Made by a program: the position numbers and the translations under genes
Shown here: positions 44,733 to 54,512 of the stretch, in pieces
How the letters are laid out: each line of letters begins with the position of its first letter
Position numbering within the stretch: the stretch's first letter is position 1
From: Glaciecola sp964621345
Lineage (GTDB): Bacteria > Pseudomonadota > Gammaproteobacteria > Enterobacterales > Alteromonadaceae
Direction: 5' to 3'
DNA: 64,000 nt
Assembly: GCA_964621345.1 (NCBI GenBank)
Contig: CAZUON010000001.1
Location: 62,001 to 126,000, forward strand
The notes under the pieces: generated by a model
Seen by the model: only the letters and a program-made list of their open reading frames with translations
Database searches by the model: none
What the model was told of the DNA's origin: nothing

Positions 44733-46397
44733 ATGGCCGAGACAACGCCACGTCCGACCAATTTCATCCGCCAAATTATAGACAAAGACTTGGCCGCCGG
44801 GCTACATGATAAAATTGCAACCCGATTTCCGCCTGAGCCCAATGGTTATTTGCATATGGGGCATGCTAAATCAATTTGCTTGAACTTTGGTTTGGCAGAA
44901 GATTATCAAGGTGAGTGCAATTTACGTTTTGATGACACCAATCCCGAAAAAGAAAATATCGACTTTGTAAATTCAATAAAGAACGACGTGCATTGGTTAG
45001 GATTTCAATGGCAGGGCAAAGAGCGTTATTCTTCAGACTACTTTGACCGTTTACATGGTTTTGCAGTGGAGTTGATTGAAAAAGGTTTAGCTTATGTAGA
45101 TTTCAGCACTCCCGATGAAGTTCGAGAACGCAGAGGCACCCTCAAAGCACCAGGCCAAAATAGTCCATACCGTGATACCAGCGTTGAAGAGAATCTAGCA
45201 CATTTTGCAAAAATGAAAGCAGGGGAATACAAAGAAGGGATTTGTAGCCTACGTGCAAAAATTGACATGTCCTCTGCATTCATGTGCATGCGTGACCCAA
45301 TTATTTATCGTGTTAAATTCGCGCATCATCACCAAACCGGTGATGACTGGTGTATTTACCCGATGTATGACTTCACCCATTGTATATCTGATGCGATTGA
45401 GGGTATCACGCATTCTTTGTGTACCCTTGAGTTTCAAGATAATCGCCGATTATATGACTGGGTTATCGACAACATCACTATCGATTGTACACCCCGCCAA
45501 TATGAGTTTAGTCGCCTTAATTTAGAATACACAGTACTAAGTAAGCGTAAGCTTATCCAGTTGGTAGATGATAATCACGTTTCAGACTGGGATGATCCGC
45601 GCATGCCAACCATTGCCGGCTTACGCCGACGCGGTTATACGCCTGACTCCATACGCGAGTTTTGTAAACGTATTGGCGTTACTAAAATGGACAACATGGT
45701 TGAAATGAGCATGTTAGAGGCATGTATCCGAGAAGAGTTGAACGCTCAAGCACCTCGTAGAATGGCGGTAATCGACCCTTTAAGGGTTGTCATCGAAAAC
45801 TATCCAGAAGGCGAGGTTGAATGGATAGATGCACAAAACCATCCGAACGATGAAAGCATGGGCGCTCGTCAGATAGCGTTTAGTAAAGAGATATGGATTG
45901 AGAAAGAAGACTTCAGAGAAGAAGCGAACAAGAAGTTTAAACGTTTAGTGATTGGTAAAGAAGTGCGCTTGCGTAATGCCTATTTCTTAAAAGCTAATCG
46001 CGCAGATAAAGACACTGATGGCAATATTACTACAGTATATTGTACGTATGACGCCGACACATTAGGTAAGGATCCTGCTGATGGCCGTAAAGCAAAAGGC
46101 GTAATCCACTGGGTGAGTGCAAGTGAAGCAAAAGAAGCTCAGTTTAACCTATATGACCGATTATTTAATGTGCCTAATCCGGCTAGCGAGGATGATTTTG
46201 CTTCGACTATTAACGCAAACTCTCTTGTGGTCAAAAATGGTTACGTTGAGCCCGCTTTAGGCGAGGCTGCCTCATTAGAGCGTTTTCAGTTTGAGCGCAA
46301 CGGCTATTTTTGCGTTGACCCAAGCAGCACACCGACCAATTTAGTGTTTAATCGCACTGTTGGACTGCGAGATACTTGGGCGAAAATAGCAGATTAA
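44733..46397 (+). CDS. glnS: Glutaminyl-tRNA synthetase
   Basis: Charges tRNA-Gln with glutamine in the cytoplasm. The 554 residues match E. coli GlnS (554). The class I signature is PPEPNGYLHMGHAK (HIGH motif), with the KMSKS-equivalent VLSKRKL in the middle, followed by the C-terminal anticodon-binding beta barrels. An AAGGAA ribosome site precedes the ATG. Monocistronic by layout: divergent from the GspF-like gene and convergent with the YciK-like gene. Confidence 0.98.
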   Translation: MAETTPRPTNFIRQIIDKDLAAGLHDKIATRFPPEPNGYLHMGHAKSICLNFGLAEDYQGECNLRFDDTNPEKENIDFVNSIKNDVHWLGFQWQGKERYSSDYFDRLHGFAVELIEKGLAYVDFSTPDEVRERRGTLKAPGQNSPYRDTSVEENLAHFAKMKAGEYKEGICSLRAKIDMSSAFMCMRDPIIYRVKFAHHHQTGDDWCIYPMYDFTHCISDAIEGITHSLCTLEFQDNRRLYDWVIDNITIDCTPRQYEFSRLNLEYTVLSKRKLIQLVDDNHVSDWDDPRMPTIAGLRRRGYTPDSIREFCKRIGVTKMDNMVEMSMLEACIREELNAQAPRRMAVIDPLRVVIENYPEGEVEWIDAQNHPNDESMGARQIAFSKEIWIEKEDFREEANKKFKRLVIGKEVRLRNAYFLKANRADKDTDGNITTVYCTYDADTLGKDPADGRKAKGVIHWVSASEAKEAQFNLYDRLFNVPNPASEDDFASTINANSLVVKNGYVEPALGEAASLERFQFERNGYFCVDPSSTPTNLVFNRTVGLRDTWAKIAD

Positions 46398-46442
46398 GCG
46401 ACTCATCGCTCGTGTATGAATATCAAAGTCTTAACCGCCAGT

Positions 46443-47204
46443 CTATTTAGGCTGGCAGTCTAGGCTTTGGCCGTTAACGCCCCTTGAAACATCAGACATT
46501 AAATATACGTACGTGGGCATAATCTGCCTTGGTGTTTTTAATGTCATTGGGTCTTCGCCCGGGTAGGCTTTTGATCGCATATCGGTGCGAGTTGCGCCCG
46601 GATTGATACAGTTAAACCGAATAGCCTTGTTTTTATGCTCATCGGCTAATACCTGCATCATTGATTCGGTGGCAAACTTCGACATGCTATAAGTGCCCCA
46701 AAATGCACGCCCCTTGCGCCCAACGCCTGAACTTGTGAATATAATAGAAGCAGTGTCGTTTTGCTTCATAAAAGGCAGTAATGCTTGAATCATTAAGAAC
46801 TGACTCTTCACATTGACTTGCATGACCTGATCAAACTCTTTTTCTTTTATTTCGGTAAATGGGCACAGAGCGCCAAGCACACTTGCATTAAACAAGACGC
46901 CATCTAAACGACCATATTCACCAGATATTGTATCGACTAAACCTTGATAATGCGCAGCAGTTGCGCCCTCATGGTCCAGCGGGACAATACTCGGTTGAGC
47001 GCCACCTTGCGCAACAATTTCGTCGTAGGTTGCTTCTATCTTGCTTAAGGTTCTGCCGAGTAAAATTACGGTTGCACCACACTTGGCATATGTGAGTGCG
47101 GCTTCTTTACCTATGCCATCGCCGGCACCTGTTACCAGAATAATCTTGTTGGCCAAACTTTGTTCATGTGCTTCAAATGCTAAATGCGGTAATGCGTCAG
47201 ACAT
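46443..47204 (-). CDS. yciK: YciK-like short-chain dehydrogenase/reductase
   Basis: NAD(P)-dependent oxidoreductase of 253 residues. SDR features seen: TGxxxGxG cofactor motif TGAGDGIG (about 25-32), NAS in place of NAG, a catalytic serine in FTSSGVGR, and YSMSK with catalytic Tyr and Lys. The close match in length and in the FEAHEQSLANKIILVTGA-like start places it with YciK, an SDR of uncertain substrate present across gammaproteobacteria. Substrate not established. Confidence 0.85.
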   Translation of the reverse strand: MSDALPHLAFEAHEQSLANKIILVTGAGDGIGKEAALTYAKCGATVILLGRTLSKIEATYDEIVAQGGAQPSIVPLDHEGATAAHYQGLVDTISGEYGRLDGVLFNASVLGALCPFTEIKEKEFDQVMQVNVKSQFLMIQALLPFMKQNDTASIIFTSSGVGRKGRAFWGTYSMSKFATESMMQVLADEHKNKAIRFNCINPGATRTDMRSKAYPGEDPMTLKTPRQIMPTYVYLMSDVSRGVNGQSLDCQPK

Positions 47205-47477
47205 AAATTTTAATCTAAAGAAAAAAGGGCCGAAATATTACCGCAGAATTGGAAATAGCTAAAGTATCTGCGCATACTTACTCAGATATTAGATTTTTTA
47301 TTACATTACGTTTACAAACACTTTGCAAAGTCGGCGTAAAGTCAATACTATAGGCAGAATGAAACTGGTCATACTAGTTAAGTAAATCAAAGTTAAATTG
47401 ATCGACATTTCTAGCAAGCCATTAATAATAATCACTCAACATATAATAAGTATCTACCGATTGAGTAGGGAGAAAGA

Positions 47478-50096
47478 ATGAAAAAACTGTTAGTAAGCAC
47501 AAGTATCATAGCAGCATTGGGGCTTGCAGGGTGTGGTGGTAACGAAACCATCTCAGATATACGTGAAAGCACGCCGGTGACCACACCGCAATCTAGAATC
47601 GTGTTTGACCCAGCCAATGGTGACTTAAATATCCCCAATGATTTATTGATGCTGCCGGGCGATGACGGTTTCTTTGATTATACTTTGAACATTCCTGTGG
47701 CCGACCCATCTGATTTTAGCGATCCACAAAACGCACTGAATGTACTCGACGGTTGGTCCACCAACACACCGTTTACTATTAATGTAAATGTACCCTCGGG
47801 AGTGTCTTTGGCCGGTGAGACCCTATCAAGCGGTATACAAATTTTTGAGGCCACTTTAGGCTTAGATCAGAGCGATCCTGACTGCGCGGTTATATCCGTC
47901 CCAAGTGCTGGTTGTAAAGTGGGCGATGAGCTTGTCTTTAATGTCGATTATACATTGCGATTACTCGACAGCGACACAGTAAGTGTGATTCCTTTGCGTC
48001 CGTTTGATGGTGGTCAAGGCTACGTGCTGGTAATGACTACCGATCTTTTAGATACAACTGGGAAGTCAGTTCAGGGCTCAACAACTTGGGATTTGGTTAA
48101 ACAAGATATTGATACTGCACCTCTTGCAACCGAATCTCAGCTTTCGTTACAAGCGCTTGTGAATAGCCACATAGACGCTCTAGAGCCTGTTGGCTACACT
48201 CGTGATGAATTAACCTATATTTCGGCATTTACGGTACAGTCAATTACGCCGGTGATGTCTACTATTAAGCAATTGTATGTAAGTGAGTTTGCACAAAGAA
48301 CGGCTATGGGTGACCCTAGTGCCGGTGAAGCGCTACCAGCAATTGTTGTGGATTCTGCTGCACCAACAGGCAACGTGATGGAAGCCTTAGGCATAGTTAG
48401 CCAAGAAGCCGTTGATGGTGCAATTGCTCTTGCATTATCAAATCCTGCCGCCGCGCCTTTAGAGCCATTTTTCGCAAATGGTGATTTTACTGCACTCACT
48501 ACCTGTAATGGTTTGCTTGCTGCAGCAGGCGGTCAATTTGGTCCAGCGACCGGGCAGAGCTTTGCTCCAGTAGACGCAGAGGTTAATGGCGTAGTACAAC
48601 AAATTGGAACAGGGATTTTAGCCCAAGGTGCTGGTCCTTTGTGTGCGGCTAACTTGTATCAAGGTAGCGTATCGCTGCCTTATTACTCAGCTATTCCACG
48701 TGCTGATAACCCAATTGCCCCGGCTAACGAGTTTTGGGAAGCTGCTTGTGATTCGGGTATTGTGCTTGCAGGAGCAGGAGCTGCTTTGGCAGGCGCTACG
48801 CCAGGTCCTAACGACCAATTTTGTAGTGCCTTCGGTTTACGTGATTTACGTATCAATGGTCAAAAACTCGATAGAGACCGCAATCTCACTAAGTTCAATC
48901 CAATTCCACAAATGAAAGGTGGAAACATGGGCGAAGAGACTTTAGACGTGCAAATGACGATTCCTAACCCAGCGATTGCTGCGGCTTTAGGTTTCTCTAT
49001 CAGTATGCCTGAGGGCGGCTGGCCAGTCGTTATGCTTGTTCACGGTATCACATCTAAAAAAGAAGACATGCTGTCAATTTCAGGTGCTCTATCTTTAGCC
49101 GGCTTTGCCACTGTTGCCATTGACCAGCCAATCCATGGTTCTCGCGGATTTGATGTCGACCCAACAAACCCAGGTGATGAGATAAACGCCACAACGGTAA
49201 GTGCGACTGCATTTCTTAACTTAGCAAGCTTGCCAACAGCCAGAGACAACTCTCGCCAAGCAGTCTCTGACTTGTTAGGTGTACGCTTAGGTCTTAATGC
49301 GTTCTTTAATGCAACGGGTGACAGTGCGGTAGCAATCAATGGCAGTGATGTTTCGTTAATGGGCGTCTCTCTAGGTGCTATTACCGGCGGTAACTTTGCA
49401 TCATTGGCGAACACTCCATTTGATGGACAATTAGCGCCGTTCAGCGGTCTATTTAATGTCAATGCAGTATCTTTAGAATCACCGGGTGGTGGTTTAGCGC
49501 AGTTCTTACTTGAGTCAGCCGCATTTGGGCCGCTCATCAAAGGATTTTTGTTATCAGCATCTTCAGAAGATTTCCAAAACTTCTTACTTGCGACTTACGG
49601 TACCGTTGATGTAACAGAAGCTCAGCTAGTTGAGGGTACAAACGCATTTTTAGGTGCATTGAACGCCGAACAAGCTGCTGGAGTAGATGCTGTATTTGCA
49701 CAGTTTGCTTTTGCCGCGCAATCAGTGAGCGATCAGTCTGACCCTGTGAACTTCTTTACGACATTAGGACAAAATACTAATGTACATATGATTACAGTAG
49801 TCGGGGATGGCGGTGATAACTTACCAGACCAAGTGATTCCAGTATCTACAAGTGTACCTCTGTCAGGTCAGTTACCTTTGGCAACGTTGATGAACCTAGA
49901 GACTATTTCTTCTACAGTGTCATCTGCTAACCCCTTAAGTGGAATTGTTAAATATACCGCTGGTGCGCATGCTAGTAGTATTAATCCTGGTCCGGATGCA
50001 GCGGTAACCGTTGAGATGCAATCACAAATTGCGACTTACCTTGGTTCAGATGCGAGAGTAATTCAGGTAACTAATCCATCAATTGTTACCAATTAG
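47478..50096 (+). CDS. VolA/Pla-1/cef-family extracellular lipase, lipoprotein
   Basis: Surface lipoprotein (lipobox LAGC, C19) of 872 residues. The C-terminal half is an alpha/beta hydrolase: oxyanion segment VVMLVHGITS, nucleophile S631 in GVSLG (629-633), and a late histidine in KYTAGAHASSI. The N-terminal half is an Ig-like, beta-rich region (RIVFDPANGDLNIPNDLLM). This plan fits the VolA/Pla-1/cef lipases of Vibrio and Alteromonadales, which release fatty acids from lysophospholipids for uptake. A strong terminator follows the stop. The next gene is also an exported hydrolase lipoprotein. Confidence 0.88.
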   Translation: MKKLLVSTSIIAALGLAGCGGNETISDIRESTPVTTPQSRIVFDPANGDLNIPNDLLMLPGDDGFFDYTLNIPVADPSDFSDPQNALNVLDGWSTNTPFTINVNVPSGVSLAGETLSSGIQIFEATLGLDQSDPDCAVISVPSAGCKVGDELVFNVDYTLRLLDSDTVSVIPLRPFDGGQGYVLVMTTDLLDTTGKSVQGSTTWDLVKQDIDTAPLATESQLSLQALVNSHIDALEPVGYTRDELTYISAFTVQSITPVMSTIKQLYVSEFAQRTAMGDPSAGEALPAIVVDSAAPTGNVMEALGIVSQEAVDGAIALALSNPAAAPLEPFFANGDFTALTTCNGLLAAAGGQFGPATGQSFAPVDAEVNGVVQQIGTGILAQGAGPLCAANLYQGSVSLPYYSAIPRADNPIAPANEFWEAACDSGIVLAGAGAALAGATPGPNDQFCSAFGLRDLRINGQKLDRDRNLTKFNPIPQMKGGNMGEETLDVQMTIPNPAIAAALGFSISMPEGGWPVVMLVHGITSKKEDMLSISGALSLAGFATVAIDQPIHGSRGFDVDPTNPGDEINATTVSATAFLNLASLPTARDNSRQAVSDLLGVRLGLNAFFNATGDSAVAINGSDVSLMGVSLGAITGGNFASLANTPFDGQLAPFSGLFNVNAVSLESPGGGLAQFLLESAAFGPLIKGFLLSASSEDFQNFLLATYGTVDVTEAQLVEGTNAFLGALNAEQAAGVDAVFAQFAFAAQSVSDQSDPVNFFTTLGQNTNVHMITVVGDGGDNLPDQVIPVSTSVPLSGQLPLATLMNLETISSTVSSANPLSGIVKYTAGAHASSINPGPDAAVTVEMQSQIATYLGSDARVIQVTNPSIVTN

Positions 50097-50108
50097 TTAT
50101 AACCATGC

Positions 50109-50138
50109 AAAAGCCCGCTATTGAGCGGGCTTTTTTTT
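50109..50138 (+). terminator. Rho-independent terminator after the lipase
   Basis: A 11-bp stem AAAAGCCCGCT/AGCGGGCTTTT with an ATTG loop is followed by eight T. It separates the lipase from the acylase gene. Confidence 0.92.
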
Positions 50139-50250
50139 ACCTAAAAAATGATTGATTTATAGTTAATATAAAATTAAATAATAGTTATAAATATGTAAAT
50201 AAAATCGAATTTATTTTATGATAGACGTGAATTCACCATAAGGTCTAAAA

Positions 50251-52773
50251 ATGAAAATAAATCCTAAAGGTAAGCTACTTAAACCTCTCACTTTAAGCAT
50301 AGTCGCACTGAGTCTCATGGCTTGTGGTGATGGCAACGACTTTGGCGACCTTACGCCAACAGAGCCACCCGTTGTAACACCCCCGCAACCTCCTCAAGCA
50401 CAGGTACCTAACTTCGATCCAGATGGTATTCTTGAAGCAGATATTCGTTGGACAGAATTTGGCGTTCCACACGTCAAAGCAGATAACCTTGAAAGTATGT
50501 CATATGGCGTAGGTTACGCTTTCGCAAGAGACAATATATGCGTTCTTGCCGATCAAATAATAAAATATAATTCTGAACGCTCCAAGTTTTTGGGTCCCGA
50601 CCGCGTGCCTGGCTCGGGAGACTCTGAGCATTTAATAAATGACTTCGGATTTTTAACTGTAAAAGTAAGAGAGCAAGCTGAAGCAGGGTTTGTGCAAATG
50701 TCGGCCAATTCTCGTGCGCTATATCAAGGTTATGTGCAAGGGTATAACCAATACTTAAATGATACTGGCCTTGCTAATATCGACCCCCAATGTGCTAGTC
50801 AACCCTGGGTACAAGAGATTGATGAAATCGATTTATTGACCTACGCGTTAGGTGTCGCGCTTTTACCGGGCAATGCCAACTTCCTAGGCGCAATGTTTAT
50901 CGCAGCTCCTCCAGGAACGAATCCGCTACCGCGTCCGGTAAGCGCCGCTCCAACGCAAATGAATATGTCACCTGTGATTAAAATGCCTGAGCGTAATCCT
51001 CAAGAAATGGGCTCAAATGGTTGGGGATTGGGTTCAGACAGAACCGAGAATGGCATGGGGATGGTGTTGGGTAATCCGCATTTCCCTCATACTGGAAACC
51101 TTCGTTTTTGGCAATTTCAAACCACGATCCCAGGGTTTTTGAATGTAATTGGAGGCTCATTAATGGGCATTCCTGGTGTGGTTAACATCGGCTATAACGA
51201 CAATATGGCTTGGACACATACCTTTTCTACTGCTGAGCATTTTGTAATGTATCAACTGCAACTTGATGCTGATGATGCAAGTAGTTTGACTCATGTGGTA
51301 GACGGCTCAAAACGCACAATATTCAAAGAAACCTATACTATCGACGTAGCAGTTGCTCCCGGTCAAACCATTCAATTAGAAAAAGACAGTTATTTTACTA
51401 ACTACGGACCTATGGTAAGTGTTCCAGGTAATTTCGAATGGGGCCCAGGTGGGAATGCATTCGCGATTAAAGATGCTAACCTTCCAAACTTTGACATAGT
51501 TGATCATTGGCTGGCGATGAACTTGTCATCAAGCATGGACGAGTTTAAACAAGCATTCAAAGACTATGATGGTGTAATTTTTAATAACACGATGGCGGCG
51601 TCAAAAGAAGGAGAGGTGTTCTATATTGACGACTCGACTGTGCCTAATCTGACCTCAACCGCCATTAGTGAATTGATAAATAACCCATTGCTCGCAGGTA
51701 TACGTGAAGCGGCTGGCTTTACTGTATTACCAGGTTTTGCCTCTGTTTTTGATTTTAATGGACCTGTTCCTTACGAAAATGCGCCTATTTATGAGGGAAC
51801 AGATTACGTTCAAAACTCAAACGACAGTTTTTGGCTGACTAACCTTGAGTCGCCCATAACAGACGTTTCTCCGCTATACGGTAAGGTGGGAAATCAACAG
51901 AGTTTACGTTCGCGCTTAGCTCATGTATTACTGCAAAATGCGGGGGGCTCTGACGGAAAGTTCTCGCCAGCAGAGGTAGAAGAAGCGCTATTAAATAACC
52001 GTAGTTATTTATCTGAAGCGGTGTTACCAGAGTTACTGCAAATATGTCAAAGCAATCGTGAAACACCGGTCGATGTGAACGGCACGGCTGTTGACTTAGC
52101 GCCAGCGTGTGATGCTTTATCGGGCTGGGATGGTGTGATGAACTTAGACAGTTCAGGCGCTCATGTGTTCAGAGAGTTTGCATTTCAGTTTAACCGCAAT
52201 CCACAGTGGGTCGTACCATTTGATGTTAATCAACCGGTCACTACTCCCAGTGGTTTAGCCGATAATGCGGTTACTTTACAGCAACTTGCTACAGCAGTAG
52301 ATAAAGTAAATCAAGCCGGTATTGCTCTAGACGCAACACTTGGTGAAGTACAATTTGTTGAAAAAAGTACGGTGGACGGTCAGCCTAGTGGTGAGCGTTT
52401 CCCTTGGGGGGGGGCACATAACGTTGAGGGCGGATTTAACGTCTTTGATGTGCGCACGGGTAACGATGGAACAGAGCTACCTCGTCACACCTATCCAACC
52501 ATCGATTCGACGACCCGTCTCAGTGCTGATGCAAAAGGTTACCATATTACTTATGGTTCGAGCTGGATGATGGTGGTTAACTTTACTGAAAATGGACCCG
52601 TTGGCAGAGGATTGCTTTCATACTCGCAGTCAAACTCAACAGTTTCAGACAACTTTGATGATCAAAGCGCTCTATACTCAGAGCAGCCGACACTGCGACC
52701 TCTTCGCTTTACTGAAAGTGAAATTGCAGAAGGTTTAGTTGAGGAAATCTCAATTACGACCAGCCCTCAATAG
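50251..52773 (+). CDS. Penicillin-acylase-family (Ntn hydrolase) lipoprotein
   Basis: Exported amide hydrolase (lipobox LMAC, C25; 840 residues). It is made as a proenzyme: an alpha-chain region, a spacer and a beta chain starting at the nucleophile S255 in the sequence MGSNGW, where family members cut themselves before the serine. Typical following segments are LGNPHFP and GIPGVVNIGYNDNMAWTHT. Substrates in the family include beta-lactams, acyl-homoserine lactones and N-acyl amino acids; the sequence alone does not decide. A Pro-rich linker (about 38-52) tethers it to the membrane. It is flanked by terminators, so it is transcribed alone. Confidence 0.9.
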   Translation: MKINPKGKLLKPLTLSIVALSLMACGDGNDFGDLTPTEPPVVTPPQPPQAQVPNFDPDGILEADIRWTEFGVPHVKADNLESMSYGVGYAFARDNICVLADQIIKYNSERSKFLGPDRVPGSGDSEHLINDFGFLTVKVREQAEAGFVQMSANSRALYQGYVQGYNQYLNDTGLANIDPQCASQPWVQEIDEIDLLTYALGVALLPGNANFLGAMFIAAPPGTNPLPRPVSAAPTQMNMSPVIKMPERNPQEMGSNGWGLGSDRTENGMGMVLGNPHFPHTGNLRFWQFQTTIPGFLNVIGGSLMGIPGVVNIGYNDNMAWTHTFSTAEHFVMYQLQLDADDASSLTHVVDGSKRTIFKETYTIDVAVAPGQTIQLEKDSYFTNYGPMVSVPGNFEWGPGGNAFAIKDANLPNFDIVDHWLAMNLSSSMDEFKQAFKDYDGVIFNNTMAASKEGEVFYIDDSTVPNLTSTAISELINNPLLAGIREAAGFTVLPGFASVFDFNGPVPYENAPIYEGTDYVQNSNDSFWLTNLESPITDVSPLYGKVGNQQSLRSRLAHVLLQNAGGSDGKFSPAEVEEALLNNRSYLSEAVLPELLQICQSNRETPVDVNGTAVDLAPACDALSGWDGVMNLDSSGAHVFREFAFQFNRNPQWVVPFDVNQPVTTPSGLADNAVTLQQLATAVDKVNQAGIALDATLGEVQFVEKSTVDGQPSGERFPWGGAHNVEGGFNVFDVRTGNDGTELPRHTYPTIDSTTRLSADAKGYHITYGSSWMMVVNFTENGPVGRGLLSYSQSNSTVSDNFDDQSALYSEQPTLRPLRFTESEIAEGLVEEISITTSPQ

Positions 52774-52815
52774 GCAATTGTTATTATAAGTAATGGTTAA
52801 TTCTGTTTTTGACTA

Positions 52816-52841
52816 GAAAAAGGACATTTATGTCCTTTTTC
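52816..52841 (+). terminator. Rho-independent terminator after the acylase
   Basis: Stem GAAAAAGGACA/TGTCCTTTTTC with a TTTA loop, continuing into a T-rich tail. Confidence 0.85.
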
Positions 52842-52895
52842 TTTTTCTATTCATCCCAATATATGAACAGCAGAAGATTTTAACGGAGTAATTTT

Positions 52896-53915
52896 TTGGA
52901 ATTTTTATTTGAGTATGGCCTATTTTTAGCCAAAGCATTGACCTTAGTTGTCGCAATTTTAGTGATAGTCGGCTTCATTATAGCAATGGCCAGTAAACAA
53001 AAACAAAGCCCTGGTAACTTGCAATTTGATTCCGTTTCGCAGGTGTACGATGAACTAAAACAACAAGCAGAGACGGTACTGCTCGACAAAGAAGCGCTGA
53101 AGCAAAAGCAAAAAGCACAGAAAAAAGATAAAAAGAAAAACAAAGATAAAGAGGACGAGAAAAAGCCGAATCTATTTGTCATTAACTTCGAAGGCGGCTC
53201 AATGGCTAAAGAGGTTGATAGTCTCAGAAAAGAGATTACCGCTGTGTTATGTGTTGCCCAAGAAGGGGATGAGGTTTTGGTTAACGTAGAGAGCGGCGGA
53301 GGTGTTGTACATGGCTACGGTTTAGCGGCGTCTCAACTACAGCGAATCAAAGATAAGGGCCTAAAGCTGACTATAAGCGTCGATAAAGTCGCCGCAAGTG
53401 GTGGTTACATGATGGCATGTGTAGCAGATACGATTATCTCTGCACCTTTTGCAATTATCGGTTCGATTGGTGTGGTTGCTCAATTACCAAACTTCAATAA
53501 AATTTTGAAAAAGAATGATATCGATTTTGAAATGCATACCTCTGGAGAATTCAAACGTACCTTAACCGTGTTTGGTGAAAATACCGATGAGGGCAGAGAG
53601 AAATTTAAAGACGAGTTACACGAAGTTCATGGCATGTTCAAAGACTTTGTATCAAAACATCGTCCTGAGTTAGATATTGATAAAGTCGCTACAGGGGAAT
53701 ATTGGTTAGGGCAAAAAGCCTTAGAACTGAAGCTGGTAGACAGTATTCAGACATCTGATGATTTCTTGTTACAAGCAAACGACACGCATAAACTTTATCG
53801 CCTAAAGTATGCGACTAAGAAAACCTTTGCACAAAAATTAGGGCTTGCCGCATCCGAGGGAGTTGAGAACGCGGTAGCTAAGTTGATTACTCATGCGAAA
53901 AATGCATGGCTGTAA
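52896..53915 (+). CDS. sohB: Inner-membrane protease SohB
   Basis: Membrane-bound serine protease of the SppA/SohB (S49) family, which degrades signal peptides or misfolded envelope proteins. The 339 residues have an N-terminal helix (about 8-32), a charged Lys-rich linker (about 65-90: KKDKKKNKDKEDEKK) and the protease domain with nucleophile S168 in AASGGY and general base K220 in GEFKRT. Length and order match E. coli SohB (349). The start is TTG with GGAG 7-8 bases upstream; no in-frame ATG fits. The family acts as an oligomer with the site facing the periplasm. Confidence 0.95.
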   Translation: MEFLFEYGLFLAKALTLVVAILVIVGFIIAMASKQKQSPGNLQFDSVSQVYDELKQQAETVLLDKEALKQKQKAQKKDKKKNKDKEDEKKPNLFVINFEGGSMAKEVDSLRKEITAVLCVAQEGDEVLVNVESGGGVVHGYGLAASQLQRIKDKGLKLTISVDKVAASGGYMMACVADTIISAPFAIIGSIGVVAQLPNFNKILKKNDIDFEMHTSGEFKRTLTVFGENTDEGREKFKDELHEVHGMFKDFVSKHRPELDIDKVATGEYWLGQKALELKLVDSIQTSDDFLLQANDTHKLYRLKYATKKTFAQKLGLAASEGVENAVAKLITHAKNAWL

Positions 53916-53954
53916 GGCTGTAATGTTGCGCAGGTATCAGTAAAAACAAGACAT

Positions 53955-53984
53955 AAAAAAACAGCATCGTGTGCTGTTTTTTTT
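53955..53984. terminator. Bidirectional terminator between sohB and the K/A-rich protein gene
   Basis: A stem AAAAAAACAGCA/TGCTGTTTTTTT with a short loop has A-rich and T-rich flanks on both sides, so it can stop both converging transcripts. Confidence 0.88.
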
Positions 53985-54047
53985 GTTTAAAACACAAGCT
54001 TGCCGCAGTTTCTCTACAGCAATAGAATCTTCACCTACGTCTGCGTT

Positions 54048-54413
54048 TTATCGCGGAGCTCGGCTGCCCGGGTTCGCCTCTTGAATCTGTTGAGTATAAA
54101 AATCTTTTACAGAAAAGCTACCTTTAGGTTTCTTGGCTTTTTTCGCAGCGGGCTTTTTAGCAGCAGCTTCTTTTTTAGCTGGCTTGGCAGCCTTTTTCTC
54201 TGCCGCTGGAGCATCTGCTTTAGCTTTTGCAGCTTTGGCTGGTGTTGCGCCAAATTCGCTCGCCATTTCATCAAGTTGAGCTAGACGAATGTTCTTACCA
54301 CCATCAACACTGTACCAACCACCTTTCGCTTCTATAGTGGGTGCTTTTCCATTTGCAGCTTCATAGGCTTTCGTAAACTTTTCAATTACGCTGTCTTTAT
54401 CTAGTTTGCTCAT
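54048..54413 (-). CDS. Small protein with histone H1-like lysine/alanine-rich tail
   Basis: A 121-residue protein. The N-terminal half (about 1-55) is a compact domain (VIEKFTKAYEAANGKAP, GGWYSVDGGKNIRLAQLDEM). The second half (about 56-100) is a low-complexity, strongly basic Ala/Lys/Pro tail (AEKKAAKPAKKEAAAKKPA) like that of histone H1 and bacterial AlgP/Hc1 proteins. This suggests binding to DNA or another polyanion. The N-terminal domain family is not one I can name. It converges with sohB across a bidirectional terminator. Confidence 0.75.
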   Translation of the reverse strand: MSKLDKDSVIEKFTKAYEAANGKAPTIEAKGGWYSVDGGKNIRLAQLDEMASEFGATPAKAAKAKADAPAAEKKAAKPAKKEAAAKKPAAKKAKKPKGSFSVKDFYTQQIQEANPGSRAPR

Positions 54414-54512
54414 TGAGTAAAATACACCTTTATTGTTTTAATAATGTTAATATTTCTAAGTTTATACATAAACTTACGTAAAAGTCTAATTTCTTAACAA
54501 AAGGATGCGAAA

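Noticed and set aside
47478..52773. Lipase and acylase as one operon
   Set aside because: A strong terminator at 50109-50138 separates them.
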